From the NCBI RefSeq assembly GCF_014358015.1, contig NZ_JACONV010000001.1, positions 806,001 through 870,000 on the forward strand: 64,000 nucleotides of DNA, in the 5' to 3' direction. The notes below the pieces were generated by a model. It was not told where the DNA came from. It searched no databases and worked only from the letters and a program-made list of their open reading frames with translations. Source of the DNA: Pseudomonas triticifolii. GTDB lineage: Bacteria > Pseudomonadota > Gammaproteobacteria > Pseudomonadales > Pseudomonadaceae. This document shows, piece after piece, positions 29,589 to 38,642 of the stretch (the stretch's first letter is position 1; each line of letters starts with the position of its first letter). Made by a program: the position numbers and the translations under genes.

Positions 29589-29801
29589 ATGTCTAATCGC
29601 CAAACCGGCACCGTAAAATGGTTCAACGATGAAAAAGGCTTCGGCTTTATCACTCCACAAGGTGGCGGTGACGACCTGTTCGTACACTTCAAAGCAATTC
29701 AAAGCGACGGTTTCAAAAGCCTGAAAGAAGGCCAGACCGTTTCTTTCGTTGCTGCTAAAGGCCAGAAAGGCATGCAAGCAGAAGAAGTCACTGTGGTCTG
29801 A
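29589..29801 (+). CDS. Cold-shock domain protein (CspA family)
   Basis: Single-stranded RNA/DNA-binding OB-fold protein, 70 residues. RNP1 'KGFGFITP' and RNP2 'DLFVHFKAI' are intact, with '[11 protein letters not shown]' at the N-terminus. It acts as an RNA chaperone. The paralogue within the Csp family cannot be told. It is followed by a strong bidirectional terminator and codes a single-gene transcript. Confidence 0.95.
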   Translation: MSNRQTGTVKWFNDEKGFGFITPQGGGDDLFVHFKAIQSDGFKSLKEGQTVSFVAAKGQKGMQAEEVTVV

Positions 29802-29814
29802 TCCACTTGATTTG

Positions 29815-29843
29815 AAAAAACCCCGTCATTGACGGGGTTTTTT
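29815..29843. terminator. Bidirectional terminator after the cold-shock gene
   Basis: AAAAAACCCCGTC (29815-29827), loop ATT, GACGGGGTTTTTT (29831-29843). A stem with A- and T-runs on both sides, placed between the convergent cold-shock and I78-inhibitor genes. Confidence 0.92.
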
Positions 29844-29865
29844 TATGCCTGCCGAATCAGACGAC

Positions 29866-30198
29866 TCAGCCGCAATTGACGCGCACGACCTTGCCGGATG
29901 CGTCGGTATTGACGTTGACGCGCTCGGAACGGTACTCAAGCGTGACCATGTCGTTGGGACCCAGAATGCGTGCATCCATGGAGCCTGAGCGGCTGCGCAC
30001 CTGGGTCAGCAGTTCGATGGACGCCTGCTGGCCGACAGCAAATTGTGCGGGTGCTGCGTCGCAGCGACCCGGTACGGCATTACTGGCAGGTGCCTCAGCC
30101 TTGCTGTAGGCCTCGGGCGCAGAACCAGGCGTACTGCTGCACCCCGCAAGAACCGACGTCACGACCACAAAACCCAATGTTGCGAATTTCCAGGGCAT
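29866..30198 (-). CDS. I78 family peptidase inhibitor-like lipoprotein
   Basis: 110 residues: a lipoprotein signal ('GFVVVTSVLAGCSS', lipobox LAGC) and a short low-complexity linker. A C-terminal domain follows, 'CDAAPAQFAVGQQASIELL', 'GSMDARILGPNDMVTLEYRS' and 'RVNVNTDASGKVVRVNCG', which matches the I78 elastase-inhibitor family, including the two cysteines that form its disulphide. It should sit in the periplasm facing secreted or host proteases (inference). 'AAAGGAGGG' precedes the ATG at 30198; the longer frame to 30282 is rejected. Confidence 0.82.
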   Translation of the reverse strand: MPWKFATLGFVVVTSVLAGCSSTPGSAPEAYSKAEAPASNAVPGRCDAAPAQFAVGQQASIELLTQVRSRSGSMDARILGPNDMVTLEYRSERVNVNTDASGKVVRVNCG

Positions 30199-30517
30199 AC
30201 ACCCTCCTTTGCCAATGAACATTTCCAGACCTTGTGCGACCGCGCCTCGGCGCATTGGTTGCACAACGTCCGTCGTAACCATGCTGAAACGGATGAGCCT
30301 GCAAGACGCGTGCAGTCTGCCTTGCTACAAACGCTCGCGCGTCAGCAAATCGTCACAAGAAGTTTTCGAGCAGAAGACTGATCCCGCCTCGGACGCTCAT
30401 GATGCGTAAGTAGAAGTGTCAAAAGGCTCGCACAATGGTTTACTGGAAAGGAGATTATGGAAAAACGGCGATGCACGGCCGCCTTCGCAAAGCGGTGCTT
30501 CTTGAGAAGAGACAGAC
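30199..30517. other. Intergenic region without a recognised gene
   Basis: 319 bases between two divergent genes. It contains several short frames with no homology. One begins at an ATG at 30457 preceded by 'AAGGAG', but it overlaps the next gene in another frame and has no coding character. No structured RNA or known motif was seen. Confidence 0.4.
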
Positions 30518-30712
30518 ATGACAGCCATTTCAATCGATGCGGACATCAAGGCCAAATGGCCTCAAGGGCATTGCTCGCACAGCCCGGGAACCCCGGAGGA
30601 GCTGATGATCATTGCGGTTGATCTATTGATCAAGGAGCTGGGCACCGACGGTGCCCGCGCCTTTATCGGTCAGGTGCTGAGCCGATACGCGGCGGCAGAA
30701 CTGCCTGCGTAA
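30518..30712 (+). CDS. Conserved small protein of unknown function
   Basis: 64 residues, acidic to neutral, no signal peptide or membrane segment. The sequence 'KAKWPQGHCSHSPGTPEELM' is followed by an amphipathic helix-rich part 'IIAVDLLIKELGTDGARAF'. Codon use is pseudomonad-like, which supports a real gene. No family could be named. It ends 18 bases before the convergent nucleoside hydrolase gene. Confidence 0.6.
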   Translation: MTAISIDADIKAKWPQGHCSHSPGTPEELMIIAVDLLIKELGTDGARAFIGQVLSRYAAAELPA

Positions 30713-30730
30713 AGGCTTGGCACACACGGT

Positions 30731-31756
30731 TTACTTCAATCGCGAAAGACGTTCGGTAAGCAGATCGAAAAACCCTTGAGCGTCGCCACTCTCGACCCAG
30801 AACACGTTCTGAGGCTGCTTGAGCGTTCCGTACCAGTCAGCGACGGTCTGACCGAAACCAATGCCTTCACGGCTGTCGATTGCCACATTGATCTGCCTGC
30901 CGGAGAACAGCTCGGGTTTCAACATCCAGGCAATGACGCTGGCATCATGAACCGGACCACCCGGCAGGCCGTAGTGCTCCATGTCCAGTTTGACGTATTC
31001 ATTGAGAATGCCTTCCACCAGCTTGCCGGCCTGATTGTTCAGTGCAGCGATCTGCTTGAGGCGCTGCTCGCTGGTGAGGATCTTATGGGTCACGTCCGGC
31101 GGCACGTAGGTGAGTTTCACACCGCTGGCCAGCACGACCTGTGCAGCGTGCGGATCGGCGAAGATGTTGAATTCAGCCGTCGGCGTAATGTTGCCACCGT
31201 TGAAATGCGCGCCGCCCATGACGATCACTTCCTTGATGCCCTGAGTAATCTCCGGTGCCTGCACCAGTGCGAGCGCAAGATTGGTCTGCGGTCCGAGCAT
31301 TGCAATGGTGATGCTGTGCGGCTTGGCCTTGCTCAAGGTCTGGATCAGGTAGTCAACTGCGTTGCCCTGAGCAAGCCCTTTGGCAGGCTCGTGAACAGGC
31401 ACGCCCGGCAAGCCTTCCTGTCCGTGCACGTTCTCTGCGTAGATCGGCGTTCGCACCAGCGGCTTGGGCGCACCCGCGTACACCGGGACGTCTTCGCGAC
31501 CGGCCCATTCACGCGCCAGCCTGGCGTTACGCGACGTCTTGTCCAGACGGACATTGCCCGCGACCGTGGTAATGGCCATCACATTGAGCTCTTCAGGTGA
31601 AGCCAGTGCCAGCAACAAGGCAACGACATCGTCCGCACCGGGATCGGTGTCAATGATCAAGTCACGTTTTTCAGCCGCCTGCACAGCGGTCGCGCCGAGG
31701 ATGGACAAGAGCAGTGCTCCCCGAATGAGTTGTCTGGAAAACTGAATCAACGTCAT
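30731..31756 (-). CDS. Secreted nucleoside hydrolase
   Basis: Ca-dependent N-ribohydrolase (IunH/RihC family) splitting nucleosides to base and ribose; 341 residues. The calcium motif is Asp36, Asp38, Asp42 and Asp43 in 'IIDTDPGADDVVALL'. Later motifs are 'MGGAHFNGGNITPTAEFNI' and 'GPVHDASVIAW' with the active-site His-Asp. A signal peptide (residues 1-27, 'ALLLSILGATAVQA') places it in the periplasm, unusual against the cytoplasmic Rih enzymes of E. coli. It is the last gene of the ribose operon, 42 bases after rbsD, so it would feed free ribose to RbsB. Confidence 0.93.
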   Translation of the reverse strand: MTLIQFSRQLIRGALLLSILGATAVQAAEKRDLIIDTDPGADDVVALLLALASPEELNVMAITTVAGNVRLDKTSRNARLAREWAGREDVPVYAGAPKPLVRTPIYAENVHGQEGLPGVPVHEPAKGLAQGNAVDYLIQTLSKAKPHSITIAMLGPQTNLALALVQAPEITQGIKEVIVMGGAHFNGGNITPTAEFNIFADPHAAQVVLASGVKLTYVPPDVTHKILTSEQRLKQIAALNNQAGKLVEGILNEYVKLDMEHYGLPGGPVHDASVIAWMLKPELFSGRQINVAIDSREGIGFGQTVADWYGTLKQPQNVFWVESGDAQGFFDLLTERLSRLK

Positions 31757-31798
31757 ATGAAACTCCCTTTAATGAATAAATCTGTCCCGTCCTAGAGC

Positions 31799-32203
31799 CT
31801 AGAACACAACCCCGGAAATCAACGCGACATTACTGTACGGCTGAAACTCTCCGGTACGTACGATGGCCTTGGCCTTGCGGCTCAGGATTTTGAGATCCGC
31901 ATGGCTGATCCAGCGTTGCTGGCCCAGTTGATCGTCCAGGTTCAGGCTCTCGATCACCTGCAGCGCGGGCGGCTGGGCTTCAGCCATTTCATTGGCAAGC
32001 ACGTGGCTTTCCACATGCATCTCACTTAACACGACGTCCAGCACACTGACGAAATCCGGTACGCCGCGCGTCAACGCCAGGTCGATCAGTTCGACGCCAG
32101 GCGGCACAGGCATACCGGCGTCGACGATCATCAGCATGTCGCCATGCCCCATCGATGCAATCACGCGGGACAAGGCAATATTGAGTAGCGGTGTTTTTTT
32201 CAT
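31799..32203 (-). CDS. rbsD: D-ribose pyranase
   Basis: Interconverts beta-pyranose and beta-furanose forms of ribose, giving RbsK its substrate; 134 residues, normal length. '[19 protein letters not shown]' carries the catalytic histidine and the family motif. The C-terminal '[19 protein letters not shown]' is typical. The start overlaps the stop of rbsK by 4 bases. Confidence 0.95.
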   Translation of the reverse strand: MKKTPLLNIALSRVIASMGHGDMLMIVDAGMPVPPGVELIDLALTRGVPDFVSVLDVVLSEMHVESHVLANEMAEAQPPALQVIESLNLDDQLGQQRWISHADLKILSRKAKAIVRTGEFQPYSNVALISGVVF

Positions 32204-33120
32204 GTTGGATTGAATCCCTGTACTTCCTCAAACGTCGGAATGGACGGCTGCGCACCGGCGCGGGTGACCGACAGCGCGGCGGCGGCCTGACCAAAGCGGA
32301 TGGCCTGCAATTCACTCTGCCCTCGGGCGAGCGCTGCTGCAAAACCACCGACAAAGGTATCACCTGCTGCGGTGGTGTCCACGGCCTGGACACGCCGTGC
32401 GGCAATATGCTCGGCACCGCGCGCACTGGCGAACAACGTACCGTGTTCGCCGAGCGTGATGATCACGTTGCGGGCGCCTGCGGCCAGCAACGCGCTGGCC
32501 GCTTGTTCGGCCGAGGCTGGCGAGTCGACATTGATGCCGGTGAGCGCGCGCGCCTCGCTTTCATTGGGAATCAGATAATCAATCAACCCATACCAGTGCG
32601 CAGGCAACGGCTCGCTTGCCGGGGCAGGATTGAGGATAACGATCTTGCCCAGTTCGCGGGCGCGATTCAGGGTACGAAAAACGGTTTCGGTCGGCACTTC
32701 AAGCTGGCAGATGACGATTTCGGCGCCTGCCAGCAACGCATCGAAACGCTCGATAAGTTCAGGCGTCAGTTGACCGTTGCCACCGGCGACAATAACGATC
32801 GCATTCTGGCTGTTGGCATCGACCACGATCGACGCGATGCCGGTGGGCACACCTGGCACTACGGTCACAGCCTGGCAATCGATGTGCTCGGCCAGCAACG
32901 CAGCACGTAATTGCTCTCCATAGGCGTCTGCACCCACGCAGCCGATCATTGCGACCTCTGCCCCCAGGCGCGCTGCTGCAACGGCCTGGTTGGCACCCTT
33001 GCCACCGGGCACGGTGTCGAAGGTCTGGCCAGTCAGTGTTTCGCCAGGGCGCGGCAGACGCTGGGCGCGGATGACCAGGTCCATGTTGAGGCTGCCCACT
33101 ATCACGATTTTTGCTTGCAT
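32200..33120 (-). CDS. rbsK: Ribokinase
   Basis: PfkB-family kinase forming ribose 5-phosphate; 306 residues. N-terminal '[24 protein letters not shown]'-type block (here starting [10 protein letters not shown]), '[15 protein letters not shown]', and the C-terminal '[14 protein letters not shown]' with the catalytic Asp. It lies 30 bases after rbsR and is coupled to rbsD. Confidence 0.96.
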   Translation of the reverse strand: MQAKIVIVGSLNMDLVIRAQRLPRPGETLTGQTFDTVPGGKGANQAVAAARLGAEVAMIGCVGADAYGEQLRAALLAEHIDCQAVTVVPGVPTGIASIVVDANSQNAIVIVAGGNGQLTPELIERFDALLAGAEIVICQLEVPTETVFRTLNRARELGKIVILNPAPASEPLPAHWYGLIDYLIPNESEARALTGINVDSPASAEQAASALLAAGARNVIITLGEHGTLFASARGAEHIAARRVQAVDTTAAGDTFVGGFAAALARGQSELQAIRFGQAAAALSVTRAGAQPSIPTFEEVQGFNPT

Positions 33121-33150
33121 GGCTGATTCACTCGTTGCTGTGCGTGCTCG

Positions 33151-34167
33151 TCATTCATTCGGAGCGCTGTTGGGTGCCGCTGTGGATTCTCGCACTATGA
33201 CGACGGGCGTCACGAGGCGTTTTTCAACCGGTGAAGCCTTTGGCGCGGCGATTCTGCACAGCAGCATTTCAGCGGCTGTTTCACCCAGTTGCATGATCGA
33301 TTGCCCGACCGTCGTCAGCGCCGGATACACATAACGACTCATTTCGATGTCATCGAAACCGATGACGGACAAGTCCCGAGGCACGCTGATACCCCGCTCG
33401 GCGGCCGCACGCAGCACCCCGATGGCGATCACGTCGTTGCCGGCAAAAATCGCGGTCGGTCGGTGTTCGGCGAGTAACTGACCCGCGGCGTCATAGCCTG
33501 CGGAACTGGTGAACTCGCTGTGTACCGCCCAACCCGAAACGATTTCGGCAGCAGCCTGCTGCATGGCACGCCGGTAGCCAGCCAGCCGCATCGCGGCCAC
33601 CAGACTGTTTTGCGGCCCACCGATACAGGCGACTCGCCGATGACCCAGATCCAGCAGATGACGCGTGGCCAGATAGGCACCCTGCTCATGATCGATACGC
33701 ACCATGTCGGCCTCTATGCCTGCCAGTTCGCGGTCGACAATCACCAGCGGCGTGCGAACTTCCGTCAGGCCACCCTGGATGCTGGTATCGCCGCCGACCG
33801 AAGACACGATCAATCCATCGACACGTTTTTCCAGCAGTACGCGCAGGTAACTGCGCTGCTTGTCGGGGTTGTCATCCGAGTTGCAAAGAATCACGCAGAA
33901 ACCGTTACGTTCGCAGTAATCCTCAATGCCCCTGGCCAACTCGGCGAAATAAGGGTTCATGCCATTGGGAATCAGCAGCCCGATGGTCGAGGTACTCTTG
34001 GCCTTTAGCGAGCGGGCCACTGCACTGGGCACATAGTCCAGTTGTGCAATGGCCGCCTCGACCTTGAGCCGCACCGGCTCACTCACCGGCCGGGTCTTGT
34101 TCAGCACATGGGAGACCGTGGTGTAGGAAATCCCGGCCAGTGCTGCTACGTCCTTGATGGTTGCCAT
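33151..34167 (-). CDS. rbsR: LacI family ribose operon repressor
   Basis: DNA-binding repressor, 338 residues. LacI HTH residues 1-25 ('MATIKDVAALAGISYTTVSH'), hinge helix 'PSAVARSLKAK', then a periplasmic-binding-protein-like sugar domain. It sits inside the operon, between rbsC and rbsK, one base after the permease. It probably binds the CGCAAACGTTTGCG palindrome upstream of rbsB and is released by ribose or a derivative (inference from family). The frame opening at 34221 is rejected in favour of ATG 34167. Confidence 0.93.
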   Translation of the reverse strand: MATIKDVAALAGISYTTVSHVLNKTRPVSEPVRLKVEAAIAQLDYVPSAVARSLKAKSTSTIGLLIPNGMNPYFAELARGIEDYCERNGFCVILCNSDDNPDKQRSYLRVLLEKRVDGLIVSSVGGDTSIQGGLTEVRTPLVIVDRELAGIEADMVRIDHEQGAYLATRHLLDLGHRRVACIGGPQNSLVAAMRLAGYRRAMQQAAAEIVSGWAVHSEFTSSAGYDAAGQLLAEHRPTAIFAGNDVIAIGVLRAAAERGISVPRDLSVIGFDDIEMSRYVYPALTTVGQSIMQLGETAAEMLLCRIAAPKASPVEKRLVTPVVIVRESTAAPNSAPNE

Positions 34168-34168
34168 G

Positions 34169-35161
34169 TCAGCCCTGTCGCCGCGCCCGATTGCTGCGAT
34201 AGGTGTCCAGCACCACAGCAATCACGATAACGGCACCGGTGATGATGCGTTTGGTGGGCTCGGTGGCACCGATCTGAGCCAGACCAGCCGCCAGCACCGA
34301 GATGATCAACACGCCGAAAAACGTGCTGATGATTGAGCCGCGCCCGCCCATCAGGCTGGTACCGCCAATGACCACAGCCGCAATGACCTGCAATTCGAGC
34401 CCGGCACCGGCATTGGGGTCGGCAGCTTCAAGACGGGATATCTGGAACAGCGCTGCCACACCGGCCAGCAGCCCCATCAGCGAGAACACCAGGATCTTGT
34501 AAGGCTTGGGGTTGATGCCTGCCAGGCGCACCGCTTCTTCGTTGGTGCCGATACCGATCAGGTAGCGACCGAATACCGTGCGCGTCAGCACCGCCTGAGC
34601 GATGAAGATCACCATCAGCGCGATGATGAACGAAGGTGAAATGCCGAATGCCACGGGGTCCGACAACCAGGCGAATGAATCACCGATGTAGGCCGTGCGC
34701 GAGTTGGTCATCTGGTACGCCACACCGCGTGCCATCTCCAGCACACCCAAGGACACGATGAACGATGGGATACGCCAGGCGACGGTAATCGAGCCGGTGA
34801 TGGTGCCGGCCAGGGTCGCACAGGCAATGCCCAGCAGCGCAGCCGGGAAAACGCTCCAGCCCCAGCCTAGAATCGCCACGCTGACGGCAGAAGCGGCCAG
34901 CGCCAGTACCGAGCCTACCGACAGGTCGATGCCGCCGATAATCAGGATCAGGGTCATGCCTACCGCCAGCACCATCAGGTCGGGGATCTGGTTGGCCAGC
35001 GTGCTGAAGGTCTGGTACGACAGGAAGTGATCACTGAGCAGCGAGAACAGCACGATCATCGCCAGCAATGCGCCCGCCAGACCCAGGTAGGTACCCAGCC
35101 CGAGGTAATTCCCGCCGCGGCGCACAGGCATTGTCGGCGTCGAGGGTGTAGTGTTTTTCAT
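34169..35161 (-). CDS. rbsC: Ribose ABC transporter permease
   Basis: Inner-membrane permease of the ribose importer, 330 residues, with about 8-10 hydrophobic segments. 'GGIDLSVGSVLALAASAVSV' and 'NEEAVRLAGINPKPYKILVFSLMGLLAG' in part are the RbsC signatures. Its ATG overlaps the rbsA stop by 4 bases. Confidence 0.95.
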   Translation of the reverse strand: MKNTTPSTPTMPVRRGGNYLGLGTYLGLAGALLAMIVLFSLLSDHFLSYQTFSTLANQIPDLMVLAVGMTLILIIGGIDLSVGSVLALAASAVSVAILGWGWSVFPAALLGIACATLAGTITGSITVAWRIPSFIVSLGVLEMARGVAYQMTNSRTAYIGDSFAWLSDPVAFGISPSFIIALMVIFIAQAVLTRTVFGRYLIGIGTNEEAVRLAGINPKPYKILVFSLMGLLAGVAALFQISRLEAADPNAGAGLELQVIAAVVIGGTSLMGGRGSIISTFFGVLIISVLAAGLAQIGATEPTKRIITGAVIVIAVVLDTYRSNRARRQG

Positions 35162-36711
35162 GAGTCGTTCCTGGGCGCAGCTTCATTGAGCAGCGCGTCA
35201 CGTTTCTGATATCCGGCGAAAGCGGCAGCAAGCAATTGGTCCTGGCTCCAGCTGTCACGGTCGAATGTTTCAATCAGTCGACCGGCCGACAGCACGCCGA
35301 TACGATCACAAATCAGCATCAGCTCGCGCAGGTCACTGGAAACCACCACCAACGCCCTGCCCTGACGGGTCAGTTCCGCCAGCAACGCGTAGATGTCGAA
35401 CTTGGCACCGACATCAATGCCACGCGTCGGCTCGTCGAACAGCATCACCGGACAGTCACGCTCCAGCCAACGACCGATCACGACCTTTTGCTGATTGCCG
35501 CCAGACAGTTCCGATACCAGTTGGGTCGGACTGGAGCTGCGAATGCGCATGGCATCCACTTGCCGCTGTGCCAGCTCAAGCTCATCGCTTGTGTTGACGA
35601 TGCCGCCTCTGGAGATCGCTTTCATGTTGCCGAGCGCGATGTTGGCGCTGATCGATTGCGACATCAGCAAACCTTCGCTTTTGCGGTCTTCGGTAATCAG
35701 CGCGATGCCATGCTCGACTGCATCGGCGGGCGAACGAATGCTGACCGCCTGCAGTGGCTGCCCCACTTCGATGCTGCCGCTGTCGGCAGTATCGGCACCG
35801 TAGATCAAGCGCAACAGCTCGGTACGCCCTGCGCCGATCAGGCCGGAAATACCAAAGATTTCGCCACGGCGCACGTCGAACGAGACGTCCTGAACCTTGC
35901 CTTTTCGGTTAAGCGATTTAACAGAGAGTGCAACTTCACCAATCTGTCGCGCGCCCATGTCCATGTGCTCACCCAACTCGCGCCCGACCATCAGAGTGAC
36001 CAGTTGCTCGCTGTTGTAACGAGAAATCGGCTCGACGCAGACCAGCTTGCCGTCACGCAGCACAGCAATACGCTGGGACACTCTGGCCAGCTCTTCGAGA
36101 CGGTGGGAAATGTAGATGATCGAGACACCGCGGGCCTGCAGCCGGGTAATCTGTTCGAACAGCATCTCGACCTCACGCGAGGTGAGCATCGCCGTCGGTT
36201 CATCGAGAATCAGTACATGGCAGTCGCCCACCAGATTACGGGCGATTTCGACCATCTGCTGATGTCCGATCCCCAGATCGCCCACCAGCGTATCGGGGTC
36301 GATGGCCTCCAGGCCTACCTGAGCCATGGCCTTGATTGCGTTTTCACGCAGGCGCTTGCGATCGATCCAGCCCGCACGGCGCGGCAGGTCATCAAGAAAC
36401 AGGTTTTCGGCAACGGTCAGGGTCGGCAGCAGGTTCAACTCCTGCATGACCATACGGACTCCAAGCTTTTCAGCCTGGGTACGATTCGCCGGTTGATAAG
36501 GCTGGCCCTGATACTGCATCTGGCCGGTGGTCGGTGTGACCAGCCCGCCAATGATCTTTGACAAGGTGCTTTTACCGGCACCGTTTTCCCCGGTCAGGGC
36601 CAGCACTTCGCCGCGCATCAACGTCAGGTCGACATCGCCAAGCACGGGTTGAGCGTAGGTTTTACCAATGCCACTGACCGAAAGAACAGCCGTCTGAGCA
36701 GACGCTGACAT
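35158..36711 (-). CDS. rbsA: Ribose ABC transporter ATP-binding protein
   Basis: Double-domain ATPase, 517 residues. The first nucleotide-binding domain has a full Walker A 'GENGAGKST' and Walker B 'VLILDEPTAML'. The second has the degenerate 'GLIGAGRTELL' but an intact 'LSGGNQQKVVIGRWL' signature. Both features are normal for RbsA. It lies 53 bases after rbsB. Confidence 0.95.
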   Translation of the reverse strand: MSASAQTAVLSVSGIGKTYAQPVLGDVDLTLMRGEVLALTGENGAGKSTLSKIIGGLVTPTTGQMQYQGQPYQPANRTQAEKLGVRMVMQELNLLPTLTVAENLFLDDLPRRAGWIDRKRLRENAIKAMAQVGLEAIDPDTLVGDLGIGHQQMVEIARNLVGDCHVLILDEPTAMLTSREVEMLFEQITRLQARGVSIIYISHRLEELARVSQRIAVLRDGKLVCVEPISRYNSEQLVTLMVGRELGEHMDMGARQIGEVALSVKSLNRKGKVQDVSFDVRRGEIFGISGLIGAGRTELLRLIYGADTADSGSIEVGQPLQAVSIRSPADAVEHGIALITEDRKSEGLLMSQSISANIALGNMKAISRGGIVNTSDELELAQRQVDAMRIRSSSPTQLVSELSGGNQQKVVIGRWLERDCPVMLFDEPTRGIDVGAKFDIYALLAELTRQGRALVVVSSDLRELMLICDRIGVLSAGRLIETFDRDSWSQDQLLAAAFAGYQKRDALLNEAAPRNDS

Positions 36712-36764
36712 ACATTTCTCCCAGCGCCTGCCCTGTTCGGGCAGACGCCTTTACCCGGCGTGGA

Positions 36765-37724
36765 TCAAGGTTTGGTAACGAGCTCGACTGGCGTTTCGAT
36801 AACGCCTTTGTCGTTGACATCGACCTTCTCGCCCTTGACGGCTTTCAGCGCCGCTTCAATGCCGAACACAGCTTGTCTGGCAGCGAACTGATCGGCAGTG
36901 GCAAGCACGCGACCATCCTTGAGCATCGGCTTGATGGCATTGATGTTGTCGTAACCGACCACCATGACCTTGCCTGCCTTGCCGGCAGCACGCACAGCCG
37001 AGACCGCGCCCAGCGCCATGCTGTCGTTGCCCGCCAGCAACGCCTTGAGGTTCGGGTACTCATTGAGCATGGCCGAAGCAACAGCGTTGCCCTTATCGAT
37101 TTCCCAGTTGCCGGATTGCACCGAGACGACCTTCATCTGGGCTTTGTCCATAGCATCCTTGAAACCGGCCGTGCGCTGCTGAGCGTTGGTGGTGGTCGGC
37201 ACACCTTCGATGATGCCGACCTGATCACCGGCCTGGAGTTTCGTGGCCAGGTAGTCACCCACTTGGGCGGCACCCTTGCGGTTGTCCGGACCTACGAACG
37301 GAATCTGCAGGTCCTTGCCTTTGAGCACGTCGGGATCAAGCTGGTTGTCGATATTGACGACCTTGATGCCCGCGTCGGTGGCTTTCTTCAGGACCGATAC
37401 CAGCGCTTTCGAGTCAGCAGGCGCAATGACCAGCGCGTCAACCTTGGAGACGATCATCTGATTCACGATGCTGATCTGGGCGGCGGTATCGGACTCATCT
37501 TTGATACCGTTGGTGATCAGGTCGAACTCGCTGGCGTGTTCTTTTTGATAAGCCTTGGCACCATCCTCCATGGTCAGGAAGAATTCGTTGGCAAGGGATT
37601 TCATGACCAGCGCGACCTTGGGCTTTTCCGGCGTCTGGGCGTGCACGGCAGAGAGGGGGACCACTGCCGCGAGGGCAGAAAACATGGCAACAGCGAGAAG
37701 GCGTCCAGCGAATGGCAGCTTCAT
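36765..37724 (-). CDS. rbsB: Ribose ABC transporter substrate-binding protein
   Basis: Periplasmic ribose-binding protein, 319 residues, with a cleavable signal peptide (residues 1-29, 'PLSAVHAQ'). The type I fold shows 'VALVMKSLANEFFLTMEDGAKA', 'VVNIDNQLDPD' and 'GNDSMALGAVSAV'. It is the first gene of the operon, 68 bases from the operator and about 90 from the -10 element. Confidence 0.95.
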   Translation of the reverse strand: MKLPFAGRLLAVAMFSALAAVVPLSAVHAQTPEKPKVALVMKSLANEFFLTMEDGAKAYQKEHASEFDLITNGIKDESDTAAQISIVNQMIVSKVDALVIAPADSKALVSVLKKATDAGIKVVNIDNQLDPDVLKGKDLQIPFVGPDNRKGAAQVGDYLATKLQAGDQVGIIEGVPTTTNAQQRTAGFKDAMDKAQMKVVSVQSGNWEIDKGNAVASAMLNEYPNLKALLAGNDSMALGAVSAVRAAGKAGKVMVVGYDNINAIKPMLKDGRVLATADQFAARQAVFGIEAALKAVKGEKVDVNDKGVIETPVELVTKP

Positions 37725-37791
37725 GAGTTCATCTCCGATCTTGTGATTATTGTTCGGGCGAACGACGCAGGATCAATCCGGCGGACTGATA

Positions 37792-37805
37792 CGCAAACGT
37801 TTGCG
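37792..37805. promoter_or_regulatory. Ribose operon operator (LacI type)
   Basis: CGCAAACGTTTGCG is a perfect 14-bp palindrome with the central CG typical of LacI-family sites. It lies just downstream of the -10 element, where a bound repressor would block transcription. RbsR encoded in the same operon is the expected ligand. Confidence 0.88.
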
Positions 37806-37813
37806 AGAAACGA

Positions 37814-37842
37814 ACTATGAAAAATGTCGCGAGCTTTGTCAA
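37814..37842 (-). promoter_or_regulatory. Sigma-70 type promoter of the ribose operon
   Basis: On the minus strand, TTGACA (37842-37837) and CATAGT (37819-37814) are separated by 17 bases. The -35 is a full consensus and the -10 has four of six matches. Transcription would start near 37806 and enter the palindromic operator. Confidence 0.75.
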
Positions 37843-37889
37843 TCGCTTGAATGAAGTCTGCCCAAGGGATTGCCCCGGGCAGCGCTGTC

Positions 37890-38114
37890 TCAGTCTTTTG
37901 GCTTGATAGTGGCCACTTCATCGGCCTTGATCCTGATGGTTTTTCCCGAGATATCCTCGAACTCGTAGAAGCCATCGCGGCTCTTGGTCTTGGGAGCATC
38001 CTGGGTGATGTACTGCGTACCATTCTGTAACGTGACAACCGAAGGTGTGGAACAACCCGTCAGCACCAGCGAAGCGGCCACCACAGCGGGTAACAGCAAC
38101 CATTTGAAGTTCAT
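37890..38114 (-). CDS. YgdI/YgdR family lipoprotein
   Basis: 74 residues: lipoprotein signal with lipobox 'LVLTGCST' (Cys21) and a small beta-rich domain 'VVTLQNGTQYITQDAPK' followed by 'DGFYEFEDISGKTIRIKADEV'. The DUF903/YgdI-YgdR family is small, outer-membrane anchored and of unknown function. It is a paralogue of the protein at 58261-58485. 'GAGGAGTGAC' precedes the ATG. Confidence 0.9.
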   Translation of the reverse strand: MNFKWLLLPAVVAASLVLTGCSTPSVVTLQNGTQYITQDAPKTKSRDGFYEFEDISGKTIRIKADEVATIKPKD

Positions 38115-38260
38115 GTGTCACTCCTCAAGTCAGATAGCGAAGGTGTCGGCAAAACCATACAGGCTTGCGGATGCGCCGCAAACATTATCCTACGTAAGTA
38201 TTGCGAAAGATCAGACACTGAAATACTGTACGCACATACAGCCAATTCAGGTACTTTTTC

Positions 38261-38509
38261 GTGGCAAATCAATCCGCAGCGACCTCCGCTCCCGATGCCT
38301 ATCAGCGCATGGGCCTTCGGGTACAGAAGATCATCAATTCGCCGACAGCCCAGAAATCCAGAACCGCCCTGCTCTTTCGATTGCAGGACGAGTCGGAAGA
38401 CGACTGGGCACAGTTGCTTGAAGAAATTGCAGAAAACGATAACGTCACGCTCGCCTGGCGCGACGATGGTGGCGTGCAGATATTCTGGACAGTGCCCAAG
38501 GACGACTGA
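38261..38509 (+). CDS. DUF1654 family protein
   Basis: 82 residues beginning with GTG at 38261. 'YQRMGLRVQKIINSPTAQKS' and 'DDWAQLLEEIAENDNVTLAW' match DUF1654, a pseudomonad family without known function. The C-terminus 'DGGVQIFWTVPKDD' is strongly conserved. In several Pseudomonas a secreted endonuclease gene follows directly (recalled, not checked), and here only a remnant does. Confidence 0.85.
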   Translation: MANQSAATSAPDAYQRMGLRVQKIINSPTAQKSRTALLFRLQDESEDDWAQLLEEIAENDNVTLAWRDDGGVQIFWTVPKDD

Positions 38510-38510
38510 C

Positions 38511-38642
38511 GGCATCGCGTTCAGATTCTCCAGGCTGTTTTGCCTCGGCCTGCTCGTCACTTCCTCTCTACCCGCCCTGGCTGAGACGCCACGCATGCAC
38601 GCGCAGAGCAGAGCAAGGCAGCTTGCACGACGATCTGCTTAA
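38511..38642 (+). pseudogene. Remnant of a secreted protein, probably endonuclease I
   Basis: Directly after the DUF1654 stop, the frame reads 'FRFSRLFCLGLLVTSSLPAL' and 'AETPRMHAQSRARQLARRSA' before a stop. This is a clear signal peptide with cleavage after ALA, but the start codon is missing (ATCGCG where ATGCG might be expected) and the mature part ends after about 20 residues. The position and signal fit the EndA-type nuclease that follows DUF1654 in relatives (inference). The rest of the gene is gone. Confidence 0.5.

Noticed and set aside
30457..30620. Small ORF after AAGGAG at 30448-30453
   Set aside because: It overlaps the better supported gene at 30518 in another frame, and the spacing to the ATG is too short.
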